From the NCBI GenBank assembly GCA_026119855.1, contig JAOWBW010000027.1, positions 372,001 to 436,000 of the forward strand: a stretch of 64,000 bases of DNA. The letters are read 5' to 3'. A program made the position numbers and the translations under genes. This stretch comes from Campanula takesimana. Taxonomy: Eukaryota; Streptophyta; Magnoliopsida; Asterales; Campanulaceae. How positions within the stretch are numbered: the first letter of the stretch is position 1; every line of letters begins with the position of its first letter. Shown here piece after piece: positions 34,797-44,827 of the stretch. Under the pieces are notes generated by a model. It worked only from the letters and a program-made list of their open reading frames with translations, did no database searches and was not told the DNA's origin.

Positions 34797-35374
34797 AATT
34801 CTAGGGTTTGAAAGAGAGTGAAATAGAGGAGATAATGGTAATTTTTTGTTTAAATGAAGAAGAAGGGTTTAAAAAGATGATTGGTTTAAAATAAATTGTG
34901 GCTTTTAAAGGGGTAAGGAACAACTGAAATATGTTGAAAAGACATGCCTTTTATTATAAATTTATGGGCGACGTGGGCAAGCAGGTGACTCATCAAGTTT
35001 GTAACTGTAGATACAGTAACTTATCTCCTTTTTATACCTTCACAGAGGACTTAACTTGTAAGAAGCAAACATTTTTATTCCTTCAATTAATATTGACATG
35101 GTTAAGTCCAAATTTAACAATAAGTCAGGTTGGTCAAGCGGCAAGATTAATTTCCATATCAAATCAATCTTACTGGAATTACATCTTTTGAGGTCTACTA
35201 TCATCATTGTATCTATATCATGAAATATCGAGATGAATTAAATGATGAAAAATCTTCCTATATAAGAACCATTATTGGTGAATACTAAATCACAGCAACA
35301 CTTATTCAGATAAAAGATATCAAATATCAAGATAGTAGACCTTTGCTTCCTTCACTTATCCACACAGGAAAAAA
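34797..35374. promoter_or_regulatory. Divergent promoter spacer between sense and antisense accessory ORFs
   Basis: 578 bp separate the two start codons, which point away from each other. Towards the antisense ORF there is TATATAAG at 35259-35266, about 110 bp before its ATG. The motif AGGTCTACTATCAT (35191) lies about 55 bp upstream of that TATA, and AAGATAGTAGACCT (35329) downstream. Towards the sense ORF there is CTTTTTAAACCC and a CT-rich leader with CAAACCCTAG right before the ATG. The layout matches 62931-63562 in the second element. Confidence 0.65.
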
Positions 35375-36233
35375 ATGGGCAAACTCACTAATCTTTTTAG
35401 TCCAAGAAAGATGTCTGATCTTGTTAAGAAACTAAAGTTTAAGGAAGAAAAGGAGGAGGATAAGGTGGATGAGAAATTCTTGATGGAATTTAGAGAGTAC
35501 CAAGCCCAGGAGCCATTGATCAGTGAGCAGGAGGTCGACCAAATTCTTCCAAATGAACCTAGGAAGAAGGAAGAGTTGATGGAGTGGTCAATAAAGAAAG
35601 AGATGTGGCTTCATGCCAGAAATGAATTTATCAAGGAGGAAAGAAAGAGGCTCAAAAGGGGAGTGGCTGATGAGAAATGGTGTGACATAGGCAAGGGAAA
35701 GGCCAAAATGTCAGAAATAGAGGAGGATAAAGGACCTCATAAGTCCTTGTTTGATCTTTTATAGTTGGAGAGGAAGAGATATTTAGTGATAGGTAAGAAG
35801 GGGTTGGGAGGAGAAGGACAGGGGGAAAACTATTAAGGCAGTTCTTATATCAAGACCAGTTCATTTTCCCTACTTTCAAACAAGTACTCTGCTTGTTGTA
35901 GTCCATTCAGAGTAGGTGAGAAGCAGGAAGGCAGTTTTAAGTCTGATCAGGCCTTTGTTTTTAGTGACAGTGATAACACATCTGGTACCTTCAGCTTTAT
36001 TTCACCTCTTGAGGACTTCCCAAAGTCTCAAGAGATAAAGAATTGGTGGCCTAAGTCTGTTTGGCCATCTTCAAATCAATTTGTCTTAGGAGGAGGATCT
36101 TGGAGGAATGATAGAGCACTTTTGTTGGAGAGGAGTGGTGAGTTAGGGCATCCTATTGGTGAAACCTCATGTGGAGGTGTTAAGGGGGATGAGGAGATTT
36201 CTGCTGAGTGTTCCTTTATAGCTGGAGAGTAGA
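35375..36233 (+). pseudogene. Antisense accessory ORF of the Sirevirus-like element
   Basis: Opposite in direction to gag-pol. One frame stays readable from ATG 35375 to the stop at 36231-36233 (286 codons), broken only by TAG at 35762 and TAA near 35834. The N-terminal half is highly charged and helical (KKLKFKEEKEEDKVDEKF). The C-terminal half contains SGTFSFISPLEDFP followed by NWWPK. The same block, SGTFSFLSPLDDFP...EEWWPR, occurs in the same position of the second element (antisense ORF 62930-61890). Conservation in independent copies argues that this antisense frame was translated. Function unknown. Its own TATA box lies at 35259. Confidence 0.7.
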
Positions 36234-36422
36234 GGTCAGAAGAATAGGAGTTCTTTTAAGAAGATAGTAGACCTAGTGTGGAGGTTTGCTATCTTGGACC
36301 AGACTGGAGCAGAAGATGTAATTTTAGCTCCCTTTTGTTTATAGGAGTAGGGTGGCCTTTTGATGGCACCCTTTTTGTTGTATTGCTCCTTTTTGTACTG
36401 CTTTGATTTAATGGAAGTTCCT
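36234..36422. promoter_or_regulatory. Convergent junction of pol and antisense ORF, inverted motif pair
   Basis: Between the stop of the antisense ORF and the stop of RNase H lie AAGATAGTAGACCT (36261-36274) and AGGTTTGCTATCTT (36282-36295), an inverted pair 7 bp apart that could form a hairpin. The second element has an inverted pair of its own motif in the same place. Possibly a bidirectional terminator or binding site. Confidence 0.55.
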
Positions 36423-37982
36423 TTACTTTGTTTTCATATTCAGCATACCCATATTTGCTCTTAAATATCCAAGCTTTTGCTCATCTAGTGCTTTTGTGAG
36501 AATGTCAGCAAGTTGATTCTCAGTGCACACATTAGATAGGCATATATCACCCATTTCAACATGATCTCTTATAAAGTGGTGTCTAACTTCAATGTGTTTA
36601 GTCTTTGAATGCTGAAATGGATTTTCAGTCATGGCAATAGCACTAGTATTATCATAGTCGATAGGAACATGATCTTGAAAAATGCCAAAATCCTTTAGTT
36701 GATTTTTGAGGTAAAAGATTTGTGAACAACATAGTCCAGCAGCAACATATTCTGCTTCTGCAGTTGATGTAACAACTGATGTTTGCTTTTTATTGCACCA
36801 ACTCACAATTCTTGATCCAAGAAACTGACAACTACCACTGGTGGATTTTCTATCCAAACTACATCCAGCATAGTCTGAATCAGTGTATCCAATTAGAGAT
36901 AAAGGAGATTCCTTAGGGTACCAAATTCCATAATCAGGAGTCCCTTTGAGGTATCTTAGAATCCTTTTAACTGCTGCTAAGTGTGATTCTTTAGGATCTG
37001 CTTGAAACCTTGCACATAAGCAAACACTGAATATGATGTCAGGTCTTGATGCAGTGACATAGGGAAGAGATCTAATAAAACTTCTATACAAAGTTTGATT
37101 CACACTCTGGCCTTCAGGATCTGCATGTAATTTTACAGTTGTTGATAGAGGAGTTTTGGCTGTGGATACATTCTGCATATCAAATTTCTTCAACATATCT
37201 CTAGTATATTTCCCTTGATTTATGAAAAATCCATTGGGCAACTGTTTGACTTGTATACCCAAAAAGAATGTGAGCTCTCCTATCATGCTCATTTCAAACT
37301 TCTCTTGCATAACTGATCCAAATTCTTTGCATAGATCCTCATTAGTTGAACCAAATATAATATCATCCACATAGATTTGAATGAGTAAAATATCTTGGTT
37401 TAACTTTTTAATGAACATGGTTTTATCAATGTGCCCTTTTGTAAATCCTTTTTCAAGTAGAAAGTTGGATAATGTCTCATACCAAGCTGTAGGGGATTTT
37501 TTGAGTCCATACAATGCTTTATCCAACTTATAAACATGATCTAGAAATTTTGGGGATTCAAACCTAGGAGGTTGTGCCACAAACACTTTTTCATGTAGAA
37601 TTACATTCAGGAAGGCACTCTTTACATTCATCTGATATACAGTCATTTTCTTGGATGATGAGTAGGAAAGAAAAAGTCTAATTGCTTCAAGTCTTGCAAT
37701 AGGAGCATAGGTCTCATCATAGTCAATTCCTTCTTCTTGTCTGTAACCTTGAGCTACCAATCTTGCTTTGTTCCTTATGACTGTTCCATCCTCATTCATC
37801 TTATTTCTGAACACCCATCTAGTCCCAATCACAGTTTGATTTTTAGGATTAGGGACAAGTTTCCAAACTTTGTTCCTTTCAAACTGTTCAAGCTCTTCCT
37901 CTATTGCTTCTATCCAATCTGCATCAAGTAAATATTCATTGATCTTTTTTGGCTCCATCTGAGATATGAAGACACTATACAA
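36423..37982 (-). CDS. pol: Copia reverse transcriptase-RNase H, intact frame
   Basis: An uninterrupted 519-codon frame. RT opens with DWIEAIEEELEQFERNKVWKL, then TRWVFRNK, KARLVAQGYRQEEGIDY and LYGLKKSPTAWYE, and the catalytic YVDDIIFGSTNEDL (about residue 210). RNase H follows with YTDSDYAGCSLDRKSTSG, STAEAEYVAAGLCCSQ and KHIEVRHHFIRDH. All the usual motifs are present. The wording is Sirevirus-like. It makes cDNA from element RNA inside virus-like particles. The frame is separated from integrase (38039-39349) by one frameshift near 38050; in an active copy they would be one polyprotein. Its openness suggests a fairly young element despite decay elsewhere. Confidence 0.92.
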   Translation of the reverse strand: MYSVFISQMEPKKINEYLLDADWIEAIEEELEQFERNKVWKLVPNPKNQTVIGTRWVFRNKMNEDGTVIRNKARLVAQGYRQEEGIDYDETYAPIARLEAIRLFLSYSSSKKMTVYQMNVKSAFLNVILHEKVFVAQPPRFESPKFLDHVYKLDKALYGLKKSPTAWYETLSNFLLEKGFTKGHIDKTMFIKKLNQDILLIQIYVDDIIFGSTNEDLCKEFGSVMQEKFEMSMIGELTFFLGIQVKQLPNGFFINQGKYTRDMLKKFDMQNVSTAKTPLSTTVKLHADPEGQSVNQTLYRSFIRSLPYVTASRPDIIFSVCLCARFQADPKESHLAAVKRILRYLKGTPDYGIWYPKESPLSLIGYTDSDYAGCSLDRKSTSGSCQFLGSRIVSWCNKKQTSVVTSTAEAEYVAAGLCCSQIFYLKNQLKDFGIFQDHVPIDYDNTSAIAMTENPFQHSKTKHIEVRHHFIRDHVEMGDICLSNVCTENQLADILTKALDEQKLGYLRANMGMLNMKTK

Positions 37983-38038
37983 GGCTTCATCTTCAATGTT
38001 TAACCTTGTTTGAACTCCTCTGGCAATGTCAACAATAA

Positions 38039-39390
38039 CTAATGACTCAGGTGATTGTTATTGAAATTTCTGGATATGGGGAGATCAATGTAAATGTTGG
38101 AAATTGGAATGGATCTAGGAGGATCAAGAATAGATGGTTCTTGAGTGGATGAGCTTGGTTGACAATTGTTCCCAGTTCTGTCTTCAATGATAGGTCTATC
38201 ATCAGTAGTAGGTCTACTATCATTGGTAGGTCTACTATCATCAGTAGGTCTATCATCAGAAGTGAGAATAGGGATAGTGTGAGTTGTGCCAGACTGAGCA
38301 ACTGGTGGAAAAGGTTGATTGTCATTGATTTTGAGGTTGCTGAAGGTAGGAAAGGATTCAAAAGAGCTTTTGGGTAGATTATATGAAAGATAATCGAGTT
38401 GGTAAGTTTTGGAATTTTGAGAGGTAATGGGTGAGGGTTCAGGCTGAGAATCAATATTTCCAAGAGTTTTATCAAACTCATTAATTTTCAGATCCCAGGC
38501 ACTGGGAGATTCATTAAAATCTACATGAATGGATTCTTCAACCACCATTCTTCTTCTATTGTATACTCTGTATGCCTTGCTAGTTGCAGAATAGCCAAGA
38601 AAAATTCCTTCATCACTTTTAGACTCAAATTTATCTAAATTGTTCTTCCCATTATTGTGAATGAAACATTTACTTCCAAATGCATGAAAGTAAGAGATAG
38701 TTGGAGTTCTTTCATTCCACAATTCATAGGGAGTCTTCATGAGATATTTGTTTATTAAAGTCTTGTTCTGAACATAGACTACAGTAGTAACAACTTCTCC
38801 CCAAAAATACTTAGGGAGATTGTTTTCAGATAGCATTGTCCTAGCAGCTTCACGAATGGTTCTGTTCTTTCTCTCAACTACTCCATTTTGTTGGGGAGTT
38901 CTAGGGGCTGAGAAATTATGTCTTATGCCTTGCTGATTGCAGAATTCTTCAACTCCAGTGTTCTCAAATTCAGTACCATGATCTGATCTTATTCTGACAA
39001 CCTTGATGCTTTTGATATTTTGCACTTGATATATAAATTTGACTAATTGACCAAGGGTTTCTGACTTATATTCCAAAAGAATAATCCAAGAGAATCTTGA
39101 ATAATTATCCACAACCACAAGTGAGTATCTTTTTCCTCCAAAACTTCTAGTTATGATTGGTCCAAATAAATCCATATGAATGAGTTCAATTGGTCTTTTA
39201 GTATCCAATCTATTTTTGGCTTTAAAGGAAGTCTTTTGCTGCTTTCCACACTGACAAGCATTGCATAGCTTGTCCTTTTTTAAGGATATTTTTGGAAGAC
39301 CTTTCACAAGTTTTGAGGAGGCAAGTTTGGCTATGCTTTTGAGATTCAAGTGAGCTAATATCTTATGCCAAAGCCATGCTAAATCAGACT
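38039..39390 (-). CDS. pol: Copia integrase (GAG-pre-integrase plus catalytic core)
   Basis: Open from about 39390. The HHCC zinc finger is visible: WLWHKILAHLN then CNACQCGKQQKTSF. The rve core has HMDLFGPIITRS, DNYSRFSWIILL, RSDHGTEFENTGVEEF and TPQQNGVVERKNRTIREAAR, giving the D, D and E catalytic residues. The C-terminal part has KCFIHNNGKNNLDKFESKSD and FLGYS, followed by a low-complexity linker rich in DDRPT/DSRPT (about 38270-38160). That linker is encoded by tandem copies of the AGGTCTACTATC motif. Integrase inserts cDNA into chromosomes. The frame ends early at 38039 by a frameshift before RT. Confidence 0.92.
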
Positions 39391-40715
39391 AATTGTAAGA
39401 TAGAAGACACATGGAATTATAGGATTGAGTCACTTCAAGGGACATGCAGTACACATTTCCTTTTTTGAAGCCAGTGAGAATGATTTCATCTTTTGAATTC
39501 TTTACTTGACACAAGTTATGGGAGCATACAACATGAAATCCTTTGTCACAGATCTAACTGATGCTAATCAAGTTATACTTGAGACCTTCCACATAGGAGA
39601 CATTTGACAATATAATGCTTTTGGTGATCAAATATCCATGTCCTTTAACTCTGGCTTGAGAGTTGTCTCCAAAAATAAAACTTGGACCATCTTTTGGAAT
39701 GAAGTTCTATAGCCATTGCTTGTTGAAGGTCATATGTCTGCTGCAACCACTATCTAGGTACCAAACTCCTTTATTAAAGTCCTACAAAACAAATAAAGAA
39801 AAATAAACATGGTCCCCTTTTGAATATGGGTCCAGGAGGTTAGACAGCTTTAGGGACCCAAACTTTCACAATTTTCTTTGGGACATAAGGTTTTTGGTTG
39901 AAAGAGTTTAGATAAGATAGGATTTGGTACATGTAGGGTGTCATTCTGAATTGTTGGTGATGGTGGTTGTGGTGAGGGTGAGGATTATAGTTGTGTGAGG
40001 CATGGGTTTTAGGGAAACTTGAAGTGTTATATTGACTTTTTCTTCCTTTGTTTCTCCTTTGGTATGTCTGCTGTCTTCTAGGATAACATTGGTAGGTCTG
40101 CTGTCTTCAAGGGTTTTGACATGTTTGATTGTTCCTCCAAGTTTGAGATTGCTTTGGAGGACTTAGGGCAAAAAAATTGTAGTGGGGGTTTGTCATTTGA
40201 ACCCTGCTACTGGAGGCTTGATCATGATAGCTGACCTCCTTTATCTTTCCTTGAGCCTTGTATACATCCTATTTTGTTTAGACAGGATAGATGGGCTTTT
40301 TTATAGTCTTGTCTCCCATCTTGACATGTAGTATTTTCTCAAGTTTTCTATCACCCTCAGGAAGTTTGTATTCTACTATGGTTGGATTATTTTCTCCTAA
40401 TCCAGTTTTGTCAAGGGGATGCCTTTGAGTGTAAAAGAAGTGTGACATGGCTGTGCTTGATTTATTCCAAGATTCAATTTTGGTTTTGAATGCTTGGTTC
40501 TCATCATTTAAAGCCTCTATTCTCAGGTTCAGTTCTTTTAGTTGACTGCTGATGTGGAGGTGATTGTTTCTTGCATTAAAAACATCAGCATAAAGGTCTA
40601 CTATCTCATATGCTTGTTGTTTGTTCTGGTTTTATAGAGTGAGGTTTTGGGTTTCAAGAAGGGTATTTTTGGTTTTAAGGCTATCAAACTCTTTAGAAAA
40701 TTGTAAATTTTCAGT
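39391..40715 (-). pseudogene. gag: Gag C-terminal half and protease remnant
   Basis: Readable in pieces. From 40715 there is a coiled coil (FSKEFDSLKTKNTLLETQN), then SWNKSSTAMSHFFYTQRHPL and GDRKLEKILHVK, then a basic, Asn/His/Gln-rich tail. The same order and phrases (SWNKSS, QRHPGDR) occur in the second element at 57700-57780. The protease region (39390-39790) is full of stops; no intact DSG motif is seen. The gag start, zinc knuckle and everything upstream are missing beyond 40715. Motif copies lie at 40063, 40094 and 40594. Confidence 0.7.
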
Positions 40716-40744
40716 TATCTAAGCCTGCTTAACAAGCATGGTTT
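40716..40744 (+). repeat. 29-bp direct repeat at a breakpoint (copy 1)
   Basis: The 29 bases from TATCTAAGCCTGC to AAGCATGGTTT are identical to 41264-41292. In copy 2 they are in-frame copia coding text (NKHGFKL). Copy 1 sits exactly where the minus-strand Sirevirus ends and a plus-strand copia gag begins, so it looks like templated filler from break repair. Confidence 0.8.
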
Positions 40745-41263
40745 AATGAAATCTGCAATGCTACAAGTAAGAAATTTCTTGCATCTCAATTTATGAATTA
40801 TAAGATGGTAGATGCCAAATCCATTACTACTTAATTTGATATGATTTAATGCATCCTTGGAAAAATGAAATTACTAAAAATGAATATGGATGAATGTATT
40901 ATTGTCTCTTGCATAATTGATAAGCTACCTCCATCATAGAAAGATATTAAGAAGACTCTTAAGCACAAAAAGCAGATTTCTCAAAAAAAAATGAGAAGAA
41001 AGACAGAGAAATTTGTCACGATGATCTCTGAAGAAAACATGCTACAGAATGACAATGCTTTGTGGATTGAATTTGGTTCAACGAGGCATATGTGCAACAA
41101 CAAAAGCATGTTCTCTAACTATGTTGAAGCTGATGCTGGAAACTGCATGTACATAGGAAGCTCCTCTACCGCTGCTATCAAAGGGAAATGAACAGTGAAT
41201 CTTGAGTTACTTTGAGCAAGATTTTGACTCTTACAGCTGTTTATCATGTTCCTGGAAACTGTA

Positions 41264-41292
41264 TATCTAAGCCTGCTTAACAAGCATGGTTT
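41264..41292 (+). repeat. 29-bp direct repeat (copy 2, probable source)
   Basis: Identical to 40716-40744. Here it lies in continuous copia pre-integrase coding sequence, so this copy is the likely template. Confidence 0.8.
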
Positions 41293-41676
41293 TAAGCTTG
41301 TCTTTGATGGTGATATGTTTATTTGTCTAAGGGTGGTCGTTTGTTGGATAAAGATATGTGTATGAGGGAATGTACAAACTCAGCATTTATGTAAATATCT
41401 CTTAGTTCTGCTTATATTGTTGACTCTCTTTCTTTAGGGCAGAGTAGATTAGGCCGTGTGAATGCTAGAAGAATGAAAAATATGATTAATTATGATCTCA
41501 TTCCTAAAGGTGATGTTATTATGTTTAACAAATGTGATATTTGTGCACATACTAAAATTACTAGGACTCTTTTTCCTTAAAATATAGAAAGATCTTCTTC
41601 AATTATGCAATTAATTTACAATGAGGTGTGTGATATGCATAATACTCATACTAAAGGCGGAAAAAAAAATATTGTA

Positions 41677-41971
41677 CTCCCTCCATCCTGGTTCAAGGTT
41701 CTTAGTTTGACTTTACACGCTTATTAAGAAACCAGGGCAAATTTGAGTCAAGAAAGTAGTGTGTGGAGGATATATTGTCCATTCATAAAGCAAGTGGGTG
41801 AAAAGTAGATGGGTAAGTGATGGCTTTTTTTTGTAATATATGAACTTTATAAGGACAAAAATGTCCAAAACACTATTCATCCTTTGCCATTTAAGGAATA
41901 AAGCAACTAAGAACCTTAAACTGGGACATACCAAAAAGGAAAGTAAGAACCTTAAACTGGGACGGAGGAAG
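41677..41971. mobile_element. Stowaway-like MITE
   Basis: Ends CTCCCTCCATCCTGGTTCAA and the inverted AAACTGGGACGGAGGAAG, flanked by TA (41675-41676 and 41972-41973), 295 bp. TAAGGTTCTTA subterminal text is shared with the MITE at 27377. It sits inside the decayed copia and causes the minus-strand open frame at 41713-42195, which is not a gene. Confidence 0.88.
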
Positions 41972-43294
41972 TAACATTTATTGAAGATTACTTTAGATTT
42001 TGTTATGTTCATTTGCTTCATAGTAAAGAATAAGTTCTCGATAGGTTTAAGGTATACATGACCGAAGTGATTTTTTTTTGTGATGCTCACATTAAAATGC
42101 TTAGGTGTGATAGAGGAGGAGAACTTCAGTTCCCCGCCTACTTTGAATCTATAGGGATTATTCATGAGACTAGTATAGCTTATACCCCTTAACAAAATTG
42201 AATTGCCAGAAGGAAAATAGAATATTAGAAGAAATGGTTAATGCCATGCTTTTTTCCATTCGGATCTTACTGATAGTGTTTGGGGTGAAGCTCTTTTAAC
42301 TGCTTGTCATATTCTCAATAGGGTGCCTCATAAGAAAACAAATGTTACTCCGTACGAGTTGTGGAAGGAAAGAAAGCCTAATAAAGGATATCTAAAGGTT
42401 TGGGGTTGTAGAGCAATAGTAAGACTACCCTAACCTAAAATAAATAAATTAGGTGCCAAAGCGGTTGATTGCATCTTCTTAGGATATGCAGAACATAGAA
42501 AGTGATATAGGTTTCTAGTTAATTAAATGTCCTTTGGACCAGATTTTATTATTTATTTGGTAGAAGGTGATAGAAATTCAAAATGCTTTAAACTCTCAAT
42601 ATAACCAAGTATTGAGGCTAATCCTCAAATATTTGAGGAAGCTATGAAATCACAAGAAGCTGCGTTTTGGAAAGAAGCCATTACTGATGGAATACATTCT
42701 ATAATTGGCAACAATACATGAGCTCTTGTAAACTTACCTCCTGGTTCAAACCATTTGGTTGTAAATGGACCTTCAAAAATAAAATGAAGGTTGATGGCAC
42801 CATTAATAAATTCAAAGCTAGATTGGTAACTAAAGGCTTCACACAAAAGGGAGAGATAGATTATTTTGACACTTATGCCGCTGTCGCTACCATTTGTGTT
42901 CTTCTTGCATTAGCCTCTATTGATGGTTTTCATTATTCATCAAATGGATGTAGAAACTGCCCTTTCTTAATGGAGTCTTAGATGAAGAGATATATATGGA
43001 ACAACCCGAAGGATTTTTTTTTTTGTATGATCATGAAAGAAAAGTGTACAAACTTGTTAATCACTATATGGCCATAATAAAGCTCCTAAACAGTGTCATA
43101 AAAAATTAATGAGATAGTTGTTTCAAATGGCTTTGAAATTCAAGAATCTGATAGATGTGTATATAGAAAATTTTATAATCATAGAGGTGTGATTATTTGT
43201 TTATGTGTGGATACTATGCTAATATTTAGAGCTGATGCAGAAATTTTTTTACAAACAAAATTATTTTTGTCATCCAAATTTAATATGAAGGATA

Positions 43295-44827
43295 TGTAGG
43301 GTTTTGAGGCACCATGCGTAGCTGAAACGGCAATAGAAAATTAACAAAACCCTAGAGCCCATGAATCCATTCATGATGATTGAATTAATAGGAATATGAA
43401 TTTAGAATACTAACCGTTATGCGTTTTAAAATCTTGGATCTTCAAATCAACAAGTCCTCAAGCCTTAGATTTGATCTCCTCGTTCTTCGGATCACGATCA
43501 CAGGAACATGAACTTGAGATGCTAAAGGAAGCACCCTATATGTGTATCCATACGTGAATGAATATCTAGAATAATTCTAAATCCGGACTACTAGACCCAT
43601 CTATTAGAAAACACGTTTTTCAATTCTTCAAAGGCTATATGAATTTTGGTGTTCTTGAGCTTTTGATTCTTAATCTAGGCTCAAGAATATGTTTCTCAAA
43701 CATATGGATTACCTATGAATAATGGATGGTGAAAGAGGATTATTTACACTCTAAAATCCTTAACACTTAAGGACCCTTAAGAGCTAATCCCATCACCCTA
43801 ATTATTCTGCTGTAAATCTGGCCCAGACACTCTGGCACGGTCGTGCCCATAAACTGGCGCGGTCATGCCAAATGGTGCAAATGTTCATAATATTCTGGCA
43901 TGGTCGTGCTCACAAATCGGTACGGTCATGCCAATTGGCACGGTCGTGCTCACAAGTTGGTACTGTCATGCCAAACCACTTTGAAAGCTTTTTCCAATTT
44001 TTGCCTTTTGATCAATTCGTTCTTTTGTGTGTGACCCCATAGGATTATATTAAGTTGGCAATGAGTCCAACCAAGATCAAACTCATAAATCATCAGTGGA
44101 CTCTAGCAAGCCATCATAATTACCCAATTAATATAACTTAATGAAGTACGTTTATCCTCATAGAACATATCACAACCCTTTTGTCACAGGATATCATATT
44201 GAGCATAAGCCACGTTCTAAGTCAACTTAAGTGTCCAATGCTTTCTTAATCCTGAGTAGATTGATATGAGCAAATGACATTGAACACATCAATTCATTTG
44301 GGTGTGGCCATACACTATCATCAATCTCACTCTCGAGTGGCCAAGTTGATATCTCTCTTTGATATAAAGAGGGACAACATCCCATCTTGACTTATCATTC
44401 TTCTCTACAAGAATCCGATTGTGCCAATCGTAACCTTTATAACCACCAGGTTAAGGGTAGCGTTTGAGTACGTCAAACACAACATTCATCATGTGGAAGA
44501 CGATGATAATCTCAGGTCTAAGGATTCTAATGATATAACTAAATGAGATTTAATTATTACATTTGACTATGATATAAATCTCATAATGGGTCATGTCCAA
44601 TACTTGTTCACCAACAAGTACCCATAAGTTTAATTTGTATCACATATACATGATCATCACATGATCATCAATTAAACTTATACTAATTCTTCATAAGTAC
44701 TAGGGACGGATATTATTATAATAAACATGTAAAACATATAATAATCCGAGGTTGTTATCTCCATAACAAATGAGAACATGATATAACGTAAGGCCTTTCT
44801 CAAGTGCCTATGGCATAATCTCCAACA
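43295..44827 (-). mobile_element. 3' LTR of nested Angela-like element
   Basis: Minus strand from CTCCAACA-side start (TGTTGGAGATTATGCC) to CAAAACCCTACA. It is followed inward by the reverse complement of a polypurine tract (ATCTCCCACTTGCG). Palindromes GGCACGGTCGTGCC and variants occupy 43834 to about 43973; the TATA at 43740-43750 is mutated (ATTTACAC). Confidence 0.9.

Larger units (their letters stand above)
30286..40715 (-). mobile_element. Sirevirus-like copia retrotransposon, 5'-truncated
   Basis: Order on the minus strand from high to low coordinates: gag C-terminal half, protease remnant, integrase, RT-RNase H, antisense ORF (plus strand), divergent spacer, sense accessory ORF, polypurine tract, 3' LTR. 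RT wording (FSVCLCARFQADPKESHLAA, TENPFQHSKTKHIEVRHHFI) matches the Sirevirus/SIRE lineage, which is known for extra ORFs after pol. The 5' LTR, primer site and gag start are lost at 40715, where a filler-like sequence joins it to another copia. A motif AGGTCTACTATCTT recurs through the whole element. Confidence 0.85.
40745..43294 (+). pseudogene. pol: Decayed copia, left part (gag, integrase, RT start)
   Basis: A heavily mutated plus-strand copia. Gag text SKKFLASQFMNYKMVDAKS (about 40770) is followed by protease-like LWIEFGSTRHMCNNKSMFSNY (41059 onward, Asp lost). Pre-integrase NKHGFKLVFDGD lies at 41275. Integrase core pieces (RCDRGGELQFPAYF) are near 42110. RT pieces (FWKEAITDGIHSI, RLVTKGFTQKGEIDYFDTYA) occur at 42665-42870. 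It contains a Stowaway MITE (41677-41971) and is split at 43294 by a nested Angela-like element; RT continues at 50741. No intact ORF. Confidence 0.8.

Noticed and set aside
41713..42195. 160-residue minus-strand open frame
   Set aside because: It runs through a Stowaway MITE and antisense to a decayed copia integrase; no family resemblance.
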